IMG/VR virus record: IMGVR_UViG_3300004448_000003
Location: 1-36,392 of that record
From: a virus
DNA length: 36,392 bases
Direction: 5' to 3' (one strand)
Shown here: one piece after another, positions 28,911 through 36,392 of the stretch
Numbering within the stretch: position 1 is the stretch's first letter
How the letters are laid out: the number at the start of each line of letters is the position of its first letter
Translations under genes and position numbers: made by a program
Notes under the pieces: model-generated
Told to the model about the DNA's origin: nothing
Seen by the model: only the letters and a program-made list of their open reading frames with translations
The model's database searches: none

Positions 28911-29701
28911 TATTAGCTCACAGCGATAGTGAGAAGTCAAGTAAAACTCTTGTTGATTGTGTGGCATCCTTGAAAGACAAGGGATACAGGGTTGTTGTTT
29001 CGGATCACTTCTTCAACAAAGATGCTTATCAAATAGCGGATGCTTTTGTGTACAACTACGACAACCCAATACTTAAACCTAGTGAATATAAGAAATACAA
29101 TCTTAATCATACAACGCATAAAGATATAGATGGTTATAGACTATATAGCCCAGTAAGTTCTTTTGCTGCTTACGCCATAATTGAATTAATAAAGTCAGGA
29201 TTTGATGCTATAACTAGTAAAAAATGTTTAGTGTTAAATTATGATTGGCATATGAAGGAAGATATAGACGAATATTACAGCATAAATAAAGATGGGGTGT
29301 TCTTTAGATATGCAGACGATAAGTCTTTCTATACTTCAATTTTTATGATGAATAAAGAGCTTTTAAGGGAGTTGTATCAAATAAACAGTATTGATGATTA
29401 TGCGAATAATTTGAAGTATTTAGAGTGGTTCTTTTACGATTTGTATAGCAAAAAGAATATAAGCATAATAGACCAAGTGCCTTCGGATAGATTTGATGAC
29501 AATCTTTATTATAGAGTTTCTGAAATAAATATAGACAAAAAGTTTTATAAGGTTTCTGATGGGAGAGTGATATATGTAGATGGTGATAAAATACAAGAAT
29601 ACACTGAACATAAACAATACAGACTGATTGAAGGCGACAAAACATATATAGCAAATTTAGGTGAAGATTACTTTGCTCACCATATTGCTGTTAAACTCTA
29701 A
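28892..29701 (+). CDS. Second glycosyltransferase-like protein
   Basis: 269 residues. KECLVLAHSDSEKSSKTLVD then CVASLKDKGYRVVVSDHFFN and FVYNYDNPILKPSEYKKYNL: this N-terminal layout (VLAHS, SLK..G..VV.SDH, YD(N)NP) matches a GT2-type glycosyltransferase group of capsule and viral clusters. LVLNYDWHMKEDIDEYY and FYTSIFMMNKELLREL follow. The C-terminal 60 residues are beta-rich (VSDGRVIYVDGDKIQEYTEH). It overlaps the preceding transferase and is the last gene of the modification cluster. It could extend or cap a glycan on the same substrate. Confidence 0.5.
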   Translation: MVKECLVLAHSDSEKSSKTLVDCVASLKDKGYRVVVSDHFFNKDAYQIADAFVYNYDNPILKPSEYKKYNLNHTTHKDIDGYRLYSPVSSFAAYAIIELIKSGFDAITSKKCLVLNYDWHMKEDIDEYYSINKDGVFFRYADDKSFYTSIFMMNKELLRELYQINSIDDYANNLKYLEWFFYDLYSKKNISIIDQVPSDRFDDNLYYRVSEINIDKKFYKVSDGRVIYVDGDKIQEYTEHKQYRLIEGDKTYIANLGEDYFAHHIAVKL

Positions 29702-29741
29702 GGTACAAAAACGTTTTTTTAAGTAATATAAATAAAGAGAA

Positions 29742-30767
29742 ATGCCAAATCTAACTCAAGCTCAATTAGACCTAAAGGTTTATACAGGAGGATTCTCCTC
29801 TGGTAGACCAGCCTCACCTACATACACCATAATAAAGAAAGTTATAGCTGACGAAGAAAGTGTTATGTTCGAGATAGCTGAATTGTTCAAGGATTATATG
29901 GAAGCAACGTTTAGTGGTAATTATGCAACTATATCTACATCCGTTTGGGTTTATTGGGATATACTAAAGACTTATGATGACACAACAACTCAAACTGAAG
30001 ACGGATATGGTTTGGGATTACAGGGATACGGTTATTTTGGTGGTTCAGTAAATCCACAGCTCAACACTGGTAAGCAAATGGATAATGTTAATCTATACAT
30101 ACCAGAAGGTGAGAGTATAACAATACCAATATTCAAAGGTACTGGAGGCGTTACAAACGTTAAATTGTATAAGGATGGCTCAATCTTCTCTAACTTAAAT
30201 TACCTGATAATTGATGTTCCTGCTGGAGATACAGATCCTGAAGACTTAATAGAGTATGTTAGAGATGCTAATGATATCGATTATGCTGTTATAACAAAAG
30301 AAGATTCAACTACGCAAACTGTATATGTAAACAAAATATGCAGCCCTAAATACTCTCCATACAAAATATCTTTCTTAAACAGATATGGTGTAATACAGGA
30401 TTTGTGGTTTTTCAATAAGAGAACAGATTCTTTAAGCATTTCAAGAGAAAAGTACACAAGAAACACAATCTCTATCCTTAATAATTTAACTCCATTCTAT
30501 CCTACAAACAAAGCAACAGATGTAACGCTAGATATAAAGGCTGATAAGAAAATGACTTTAAATACTGGATTTGTGAATGAAGAATACACTGAGGTAATTC
30601 AACAATTATTGCTATCTGAAAATGTTTGGATAACTGAATCTAGTAACGTTTATCCGGTAATTCCACAGACTCAGGAGTTAGTTTACAAAACTAGATTGAA
30701 TGATAAGCTAATAAACTTCTCTGTTGAATTTAAGTATGCCTATAATGAATTTAATATTGTTCGATAA
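29742..30767 (+). CDS. Tail protein, distal-tail candidate
   Basis: 341 residues, beta-rich, no membrane segment. Begins MPNLTQAQLDLKVYTGGFSS; KISFLNRYGVIQDLWFFNKR (about 218-237) is a segment I recall from Bacteroidota phage tail proteins in this position. It is followed with one base of overlap by a 722-residue tail tip gene and lies upstream of the tape measure. Role as distal tail (Dit-like) or baseplate part is inferred from order. Confidence 0.6.
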   Translation: MPNLTQAQLDLKVYTGGFSSGRPASPTYTIIKKVIADEESVMFEIAELFKDYMEATFSGNYATISTSVWVYWDILKTYDDTTTQTEDGYGLGLQGYGYFGGSVNPQLNTGKQMDNVNLYIPEGESITIPIFKGTGGVTNVKLYKDGSIFSNLNYLIIDVPAGDTDPEDLIEYVRDANDIDYAVITKEDSTTQTVYVNKICSPKYSPYKISFLNRYGVIQDLWFFNKRTDSLSISREKYTRNTISILNNLTPFYPTNKATDVTLDIKADKKMTLNTGFVNEEYTEVIQQLLLSENVWITESSNVYPVIPQTQELVYKTRLNDKLINFSVEFKYAYNEFNIVR

Positions 30768-32935
30768 TGCAGAACGTACAATTGTATATAGATGGAGAGC
30801 GTGCTGATTTATTTGAAGGAGACACAATTACATTACAGTCAAGCATACAGAATATAAGAGATATTCAAAAGGTTTTTGCTGACTACACCAAAGGATTATC
30901 CCTTCCAGCTTCTAAGACAAACAACAAAATATTCAAGCACTTCTACAACTTTGATATTGAGAATGGCTTTAATGCTAGGAAAAAAGTAAGTGCGGAAATA
31001 CACATAAATTACGTTCCATTTAAAGTCGGTAAGATTGCTCTTAACTCTGTCAAGATGAGGCATAATAAGGCTTTTTCTTACGACATAACATTTTTTAGCA
31101 ATATAGTTGAATTGCCAGATAGATTAGGCAGTAAGTTGCTTGGAGACTTGCAGTTATTTATAGATGGTACTTATGATCATCCACTAAGTGAATCTAGTGT
31201 GAAGAATGGACTTACAACAGGATTGACTATAAACGGAAGCGCTAATGCTGTAATATATCCACTTATATCCGTAAAGAAAAGACTTTATTATGATTCTAGG
31301 GGTAATTCAGCTCCAGTAGGCGAAATATTTAGAGGCAACCTTCACTATAGTTCGGTGACAAGAGGTTTAACTTGGGATGATTTAAAGCCAGCTATAAAAG
31401 CAATTCACGTTATAGAGGCTATAGAGCAAGAAATAGGGATTGATTTCACTAGAGACTTCTTTGGCACAACTCCTATGGATAATCTATATCTTTGGCTAAA
31501 TACAGTGCCAGAAGATAACACAGAGGTTTCTAATACAGAGCAGAGTATTACTTTAGATGGTTGGAACTTGTATAATAGTACAGCTATAAACCAAATAATA
31601 TTCTCTGGAACAAAGCTCAACCTACTCGTTAACGTAACTCCAGAAACATATAAATATGAACTTACATATTCAATCCTAACAGGAGACACTACTACTCCTT
31701 ATGTAGCGAGAATAATAGACGATATAACAAACACGGTTTTGTTTCAGTTTGAAGAGGCTAAAGGAGGTCAACAGCACCTTAGAACTTTGATAAATAATGG
31801 ATCAGTAGATCCCTATAGATTAAGATTTGAAGTCACCTCAACAGGTTCCTTGTCTTTTAGCTCAACGGTAAAGATAGATTTACTTAGCGCAACAAATGTC
31901 TTGTATGATAGCGTAACTTATGAAACTGGTATTACAGGTGGGGCAATAAACACTGAATCAACTCTTCAGATGTACAAACAATTCCCTAAGATAAAAGCAA
32001 TAGACTTTATTACTGGAATATGGAAAATGTTCAATTTAACAGCTTACTACGTTGATGATATAAGGGATGCTAACTACGGAAAAATATACGTTGATACTTT
32101 AGACAACTTCTATAATGATAACACAAGCAATCCTTTAGGAGGTACAATAGACATACAGGATTATATAGATATTACTGAAAGTGTTATTGATTCAGCTCTA
32201 CCATACACTGAGATAGACTTCAATTATCGAAAGCCTGACACTTTATTAGCAGAGCAGCACTTAGAAAAGTTTGGTCAAGTGTTTGGAGATGAGGAATATA
32301 GAGAGAACGAAGCTAATATAGATAATGACAGGATATATACCTTGAGTCTACCTTTCGCACACTTTAAATACGAAAGAATAAGGGATATAAATCCATCCAC
32401 AAATAATGAAATAACTAGAATACAGTGGGGCTATTCAGCTTCTGGAGATATAGATGAAACTACTGGTGATTATGATTCGGTGATATCTAGCCCCCTTTTA
32501 TTTTATGGAGTAAGAGAGACTGGAATACCAAGTGGAGACGGAATAAATTGGATTAATAATTTTGGCTCTGGTTCTGCATTATCGGAGCAGCTCCTTAATT
32601 ATTGGAGACCATCTAACGCAAATGAAGCTGGTGGTTTAGCAATACCTCCTACATACTCATTAAATTTTGACGCAGAAGTTGATGAATGGCAATCTATTGA
32701 TTATGGATTGGATAGTGGCTCTCTATTTAACAATTTCTACAAAGAATATATAGAGGAGGTTTTTAATCAGAAAAGAAGATTGTCTAAGTTCACTTGCCAT
32801 CTTCCAGTTCAAATTGTGCAGAACTTTAAACTGAATGACTACATAAAAATACTATCTCACCTATATAAGATTAACACTATAAAGTTAAACCTAAATACTG
32901 GTAAGGCTGAGGTTGAATTATTAAACATTATATAA
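30767..32935 (+). CDS. Tail tip / baseplate hub-like protein
   Basis: 722 residues, beta-rich. Starts MQNVQLYIDGERADLFEGDT; TLQSSIQNIRDIQKVFADYT (about 22-41) and FARK-like VPFKVGKIALNSVKMRHNKA (76-98) are segments of a large tail protein family in flavobacterial phages, next to the distal tail gene. Length and place fit a tail-tip or hub protein. No peptidase or lysozyme motif is seen. The stop overlaps the next small gene's ATG. Confidence 0.6.
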   Translation: MQNVQLYIDGERADLFEGDTITLQSSIQNIRDIQKVFADYTKGLSLPASKTNNKIFKHFYNFDIENGFNARKKVSAEIHINYVPFKVGKIALNSVKMRHNKAFSYDITFFSNIVELPDRLGSKLLGDLQLFIDGTYDHPLSESSVKNGLTTGLTINGSANAVIYPLISVKKRLYYDSRGNSAPVGEIFRGNLHYSSVTRGLTWDDLKPAIKAIHVIEAIEQEIGIDFTRDFFGTTPMDNLYLWLNTVPEDNTEVSNTEQSITLDGWNLYNSTAINQIIFSGTKLNLLVNVTPETYKYELTYSILTGDTTTPYVARIIDDITNTVLFQFEEAKGGQQHLRTLINNGSVDPYRLRFEVTSTGSLSFSSTVKIDLLSATNVLYDSVTYETGITGGAINTESTLQMYKQFPKIKAIDFITGIWKMFNLTAYYVDDIRDANYGKIYVDTLDNFYNDNTSNPLGGTIDIQDYIDITESVIDSALPYTEIDFNYRKPDTLLAEQHLEKFGQVFGDEEYRENEANIDNDRIYTLSLPFAHFKYERIRDINPSTNNEITRIQWGYSASGDIDETTGDYDSVISSPLLFYGVRETGIPSGDGINWINNFGSGSALSEQLLNYWRPSNANEAGGLAIPPTYSLNFDAEVDEWQSIDYGLDSGSLFNNFYKEYIEEVFNQKRRLSKFTCHLPVQIVQNFKLNDYIKILSHLYKINTIKLNLNTGKAEVELLNII

Positions 32936-33078
32936 TGATAAAGACAATTATAGAGCTGCTAAAGACTGGTGACTTCTACGGTGTTGACCAAAGGATAGAT
33001 ATCGCTAAAGGCAAGTATAAAGCACCAGAGAACATAAAAGAATTAAAGGAATCCGTAAAGAGAAGAAGTAATGGCTGA
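32935..33078 (+). CDS. 47-residue hypothetical tail-region protein
   Basis: ATG 32935 (overlapping the TAA of the tip gene), TGA 33076-33078, overlapping the tape measure ATG at 33071. MIKTIIELLKTGDFYGVDQR, then a Lys-rich helical end. Small and basic; packed on both sides. Function unknown. Confidence 0.6.
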   Translation: MIKTIIELLKTGDFYGVDQRIDIAKGKYKAPENIKELKESVKRRSNG

Positions 33079-34945
33079 TAACAATAAAAAAATAACATAT
33101 ACCGTAGAGGTAAACGACAAAGGTAAGGTTAAAGTAGAAGGTTTAACAAGGGGTTTTGTTAGATTAGATAATGCGGTAAGAAAGGTTAATACTGATTTAG
33201 CAAAACAAGCTGCTGCGTTTAACTCTACCGCTTCTGCCGGGAATAATATGATTAATAAGACAGGTTTAGCTGGTGCTACTCTTGTCGAATTAGGTAGGAC
33301 TATATCTGACTCTAATTACGGAATTAGAGGTATGGCGAACAACATATCCCAATTGTCAACTCTTTTTATAACATTAACAGTAACTAGCGGTGGATTAGCA
33401 AAGGGTTTAAAGGAATTATGGAAGGCACTTTATGGGCCACTTGGTTTGATTTTGGTTTTTCAAACTGTTGTCACTGTAATTGAAGGTTTTACAATCAAAC
33501 AAGACAAAGCTGCTGCTGCTGCAAGAAGAGCAACGAAAGCATTAAAGGAACAGGCTAGTGCTGTTGAGGATTTAGAGTCTAAGATAAGCGCTTTAGAACA
33601 ATCTTTAAGTATAGTAGAAACTTTTGGGGATGGGTATCTTTCTTTAGGCGAAACAGTGGACATATTGAAGCGTAAATTTAAGGACTTCGAAAATGGATAC
33701 AATAGATTAAGCAAAGAACAACAGAAAGATCCAAAAACTGTAGGAAAATTGATTGAAGCCTATAAGCAATACACTTTGGTTCGTGAAAAACTGAGTGAAA
33801 AGGAAAAAGAAGCTCTTGCAGTACAAAGAAGGATAGCAAAAGAGGGAGAAAAGATCACTAAAGGAGGTTTAACAATTGAGAACCCAGCACTTCTTACGTT
33901 AAGCGGAATAAACAGGGAGATAGCAGAGTTATACAAGAAAGAAACAAGACTGTTTCAGTTATTTAAAAAAATACCAAAAGGAGGAAGTGAATTTATTAGG
34001 GAACAAATAGAGGCCTTACAGCCATTCTTTGAGAAATTCTTCTTTGACATAAATACAAAAGGCAAACAGGTGTTTCAGAGCAGTATTGAAGATGTTGAAT
34101 TTTTCGGAAGGATTCTTAACGAAAACGCTGATGCTGCCACGAAAGAATTGGCTGAACAAGGCAGATTACGTGAAGAGCAGAGAAAAAGAGAAGAAGATTC
34201 ACTAAAGGCAGGACTAAAAGCAATAAAAGAAGAAGCTCAAGAGATTTCTTCGATATTTAGAGCCACTCAATCTTCACTTGGTTATGTAAATGATGTTGTT
34301 ATGTCTTACCACGACGCTAGAATGCAAGCACTAGCCAGAGAGAGGGATTATATCCTTAATTCGGGTAGATTGACAGAAGGACAGCAGAGAGTTGCAATAA
34401 GAGAAATAGAGAAGAGAGAAATTGCTGCTCAAAAAAGAAAAATAAAGTCTGAAAGAGATATGTTTACTCTAAAGCAGTCTCTACTTATAGCTGAAGAAAT
34501 AATGAAGGCAAAAGCAGATATGGCTGCTCAGGCAAGAAAGATGAACATCTTATTAACTGATATTGGCACTGCTTCCGCTGTTCAAGCTGGTAAAGCTAAA
34601 ATGTCTATAGGTCAGTTTGCTGCTGAAGGAGGATTGAAGGGGATTGCTGCTTATGCTATATCTATTGCAGGTATGTTGGCCTCTATATTTGCTGCCAGAA
34701 AGAAAGCAAGTGCAGCTATAGCTAATTTGGGAGGAGTATCCGCTTCATCTAGTGGCGGTGATTCAGGAGGAACTAGCTTTATCGCTCCAGACTTCAATAT
34801 AGTGGGTTCCTCAGCTACTAGTCAATTATCACAAACTATAGCAGATTCAGAGAAATCACCATTAAAAGCATACGTTGTAACGGATGACATCAATAATGCT
34901 CAAGAATTTGACAGAAAAGTAAATGCACAGGCTTCTCTAGGTTAA
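33071..34945 (+). CDS. Tail tape measure protein
   Basis: 624 residues. Helical N-terminus with a TVEVNDKGKVKVEGLTRGFV lead-in (about 9-30), a hydrophobic region near 95-140 (LYGPLGLILVFQTVVTVIEG), long charged coiled coil (KEQASAVEDLESKISALEQS and onward), and a second hydrophobic segment (GIAAYAISIAGMLASIFAAR) near 530-550. Gly/Ser-rich end. This is the layout of tape measure proteins that set tail length; 624 residues suggests a tail of roughly 90-100 nm by the usual 0.15 nm per residue. Confidence 0.8.
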   Translation: MADNNKKITYTVEVNDKGKVKVEGLTRGFVRLDNAVRKVNTDLAKQAAAFNSTASAGNNMINKTGLAGATLVELGRTISDSNYGIRGMANNISQLSTLFITLTVTSGGLAKGLKELWKALYGPLGLILVFQTVVTVIEGFTIKQDKAAAAARRATKALKEQASAVEDLESKISALEQSLSIVETFGDGYLSLGETVDILKRKFKDFENGYNRLSKEQQKDPKTVGKLIEAYKQYTLVREKLSEKEKEALAVQRRIAKEGEKITKGGLTIENPALLTLSGINREIAELYKKETRLFQLFKKIPKGGSEFIREQIEALQPFFEKFFFDINTKGKQVFQSSIEDVEFFGRILNENADAATKELAEQGRLREEQRKREEDSLKAGLKAIKEEAQEISSIFRATQSSLGYVNDVVMSYHDARMQALARERDYILNSGRLTEGQQRVAIREIEKREIAAQKRKIKSERDMFTLKQSLLIAEEIMKAKADMAAQARKMNILLTDIGTASAVQAGKAKMSIGQFAAEGGLKGIAAYAISIAGMLASIFAARKKASAAIANLGGVSASSSGGDSGGTSFIAPDFNIVGSSATSQLSQTIADSEKSPLKAYVVTDDINNAQEFDRKVNAQASLG

Positions 34946-34981
34946 AACATAACGAATACAACTCAAAATAGTTATTTATAT

Positions 34982-35914
34982 ATGGAAAGGATTATAGAAC
35001 TTATTATAGACGAAGAAAACGAGTTTAGTGGAATAGAAGCTATCTCGGTTGTTGAAAATCCAGCTATAGAAGAGGATTTTATCGCCCTAAAAGAGCATAA
35101 AGAAGTCAAATTAGCTGAAGTAGACAAAGAAAAGAGGATTTTAATGGGTGCAGCCTTAATACCCAACAAAAAGATATATAGAAACAGTGGTGAAGAGGAA
35201 TATTACATATTCTTCTCTGAAGATACTGTCAGAAAGGCTTCTGAACTGTTTTTAATGAAGGGCAATCAGAATAACAGCACTTTAGAGCATCAAGTAGAGC
35301 TAGAAGGTATGTCTGTGGTTGAATCTTGGATAATAGAAGATGAAACTAAGGATAAATCAAGAAAATATGACTTTAACCTACCTATTGGTACTTGGATGGT
35401 ATCTGTAAAGGTTAATAATGATGATGTTTGGGATCAGGTTAAGGCAGGTGAAGTAAAAGGGTTCTCTATTGAAGGCTATTTTGCAGATAAAATGGAACGC
35501 CCTAAAGAGTCTGTAAGAGGCGATTACGATAAAGATGGACTCAGTGAGCTTAATGCTGAATTTGAGCTCTTAGAAGCCCTTGAAATGCTTTCTGAGGAGG
35601 TTGAGCTAGAATCTTATGGAGGATACCCTGAATCTGCTTCAAATAATGCCAAATTAGGTATAAAAAGGAATAAAGAGCTTGGTAATAAGTGTGCTACTCA
35701 GGTTGGTAAGGTTAGAGGCCAACAATTAGCTAGAAAAGAGAAGTTTACGCTACCTACTTTAAAGAGAATCTATTCTTATTTAAGTAGAGCTGCTGAATAT
35801 TATGATCCTAGTAAGCCTGAGGCTTGTGGAACTATAAGTTATCTCCTTTGGGGAGGTAAAAGTATGTTGAACTGGACTGAATCTAAACTAAAAGGGATAG
35901 AAGATGGCAACTAA
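34982..35914 (+). CDS. XkdF-type prohead protease with C-terminal domain
   Basis: 310 residues. KDKSRKYDFNLPIGTWMVSV then VNNDDVWDQVKAGEVKGFSI and EGYF (about 123-166) are the XkdF serine protease core, with S162 in GFSIEG as candidate nucleophile and H103 in LEHQVE as candidate His. Residues about 216-300 form a second, Bacteroidota-phage domain (YPESASNNAKLGIKRNKELG, CATQVGKVRGQQLARKEKFT, CGTISYLLWGGKSMLNW). It would cleave scaffold and capsid during head maturation. Next gene overlaps by 11 bases. Confidence 0.85.
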   Translation: MERIIELIIDEENEFSGIEAISVVENPAIEEDFIALKEHKEVKLAEVDKEKRILMGAALIPNKKIYRNSGEEEYYIFFSEDTVRKASELFLMKGNQNNSTLEHQVELEGMSVVESWIIEDETKDKSRKYDFNLPIGTWMVSVKVNNDDVWDQVKAGEVKGFSIEGYFADKMERPKESVRGDYDKDGLSELNAEFELLEALEMLSEEVELESYGGYPESASNNAKLGIKRNKELGNKCATQVGKVRGQQLARKEKFTLPTLKRIYSYLSRAAEYYDPSKPEACGTISYLLWGGKSMLNWTESKLKGIEDGN

Positions 35915-36392
35915 AAACACTTCTTACAGGGTTCACGTTCAAGATACTACAGAAGCAGTCGTTTCTAGTGTGAATATAGAAAACGGAGCTATGATGCGTA
36001 CAGATGATGCTCTGTATATGGGTCATAATGGAGAAAACGTAATAGTATATCCACAAGGCGGTTCAAAAACTTTAGGATGGGCAAGATATCAAGACACTCA
36101 ATATACTGGGGCAAGTAATGCTACAAAAGTAATATTATCAGATGGAGTTACGGTAACACTTCCTAATAACGCAGGTACTACAACAAAAAGTAATGCTTCT
36201 TTAAGTTTTTACAATAATGAAACACAAAAACTAAATGTAGAAAATGTAAATGATGTTTATATTATTACAGTAGAATTTAAGGCATCTGCATCCAACACCC
36301 AACAAACTCATTTAGATTTAAGTGTGGAAAATGGTGGTGTAATAGAAAACTTAGAAATGGTAATACCTTTTTATAAAGGAAACAATACAACT
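35904..36392 (+). CDS. 5' part of virion head-fibre-like protein (continues at base 1)
   Basis: ATG at 35904, no stop before the window end; it continues in frame to 150, total 212 residues. Begins MATKNTSYRVHVQDTTEAVV, followed by MMRTDDALYMGHNGENVIVY and a beta-rich C-terminal half (LSFYNNETQKLNVENVNDVY). Such N-terminal parts with a trimeric jelly-roll tail occur in head fibre or decoration proteins near the capsid gene. It overlaps the protease gene by 11 bases and leads to the cysteine-motif gene and capsid. Confidence 0.75.
   Translation, partial: MATKNTSYRVHVQDTTEAVVSSVNIENGAMMRTDDALYMGHNGENVIVYPQGGSKTLGWARYQDTQYTGASNATKVILSDGVTVTLPNNAGTTTKSNASLSFYNNETQKLNVENVNDVYIITVEFKASASNTQQTHLDLSVENGGVIENLEMVIPFYKGNNTT

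Noticed and set aside
29707-29718. AAAAACGTTTTT palindrome as a terminator
   Set aside because: The stem is all A-T plus CG with no stable loop; it may be chance in A/T-rich spacer.
1-36392. tRNA genes, integrase or repressor
   Set aside because: I looked for cloverleaf-like GGTTCGA/TTCGAATCC arms and for recombinase or repressor motifs and found none that I could support.

Overview
The window looks like the complete genome of a small dsDNA tailed phage, opened at an arbitrary point. The reading frame that runs off the right end (35904..36392, 163 whole codons, no stop) continues in frame from base 1 to a stop at 148-150, giving one 212-residue protein. The sequence is therefore circular or circularly permuted, about 36.4 kb. 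The host is very probably a member of the Bacteroidota, most likely a flavobacterium. Reasons: AT-rich DNA, almost no Shine-Dalgarno sequences, promoters of the TTG/TTTG-N17-22-TAnnTTTG type, and proteins that resemble flavobacterial phage families. I see no tRNA, integrase, repressor or DNA polymerase gene, and no sign of lysogeny. A tape measure, a tail tube and a tail assembly chaperone with a probable -1 frameshift indicate a long-tailed phage; I recognise no contractile sheath.

Late region (24384 through the end of the window and on to about 11.7 kb, nearly all plus strand): tail assembly chaperone with frameshift, tail-completion candidates, a proline/threonine-repeat cysteine-rich protein, a modification cluster (SAM-binding spermidine-synthase-like protein, prolyl-4-hydroxylase-like dioxygenase, two glycosyltransferase-like proteins), tail tip proteins, tape measure, XkdF-type prohead protease, a probable head fibre (split by the window ends), scaffold candidate, major capsid protein, tail tube, portal, connector, a 1362-residue tail fibre with an S74 chaperone, then a lysis cassette (small membrane proteins, M15 peptidase, 3TM holin). 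One minus-strand gene with its own promoter and a second, altered M15 peptidase follow.

Early region (11.8-21.4 kb): a packed plus-strand operon, many genes overlapping as ATGA. It holds an ERF annealing protein, an SSB-like protein with a DDLPF tail, a RecA/RepA-like ATPase, several PD-(D/E)XK nucleases including a RecE-like one, a sigma-like factor, a DnaA-domain-IV protein, a cytosine-methyltransferase-like protein, and the terminase subunits at the end, far from the portal.

Non-coding and accessory part (21.4-24.4 kb): six iteron-like direct repeats with a 17-base period just after terL, a small accessory gene set including a Cys-motif GP88-like protein, a strong terminator, and a 0.6-kb gene-free stretch with C-tracts directly upstream of the presumed late promoter.

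The most unusual element is the 26.1-29.7 kb cluster: a long (Pro-Thr)n stalk protein encoded close to a prolyl hydroxylase and a glycosyltransferase whose motif order recalls plant hydroxyproline arabinosyltransferases. I infer that this could be a virion hydroxyproline-glycosylation system. That is a hypothesis from motif reading, not a demonstrated function.
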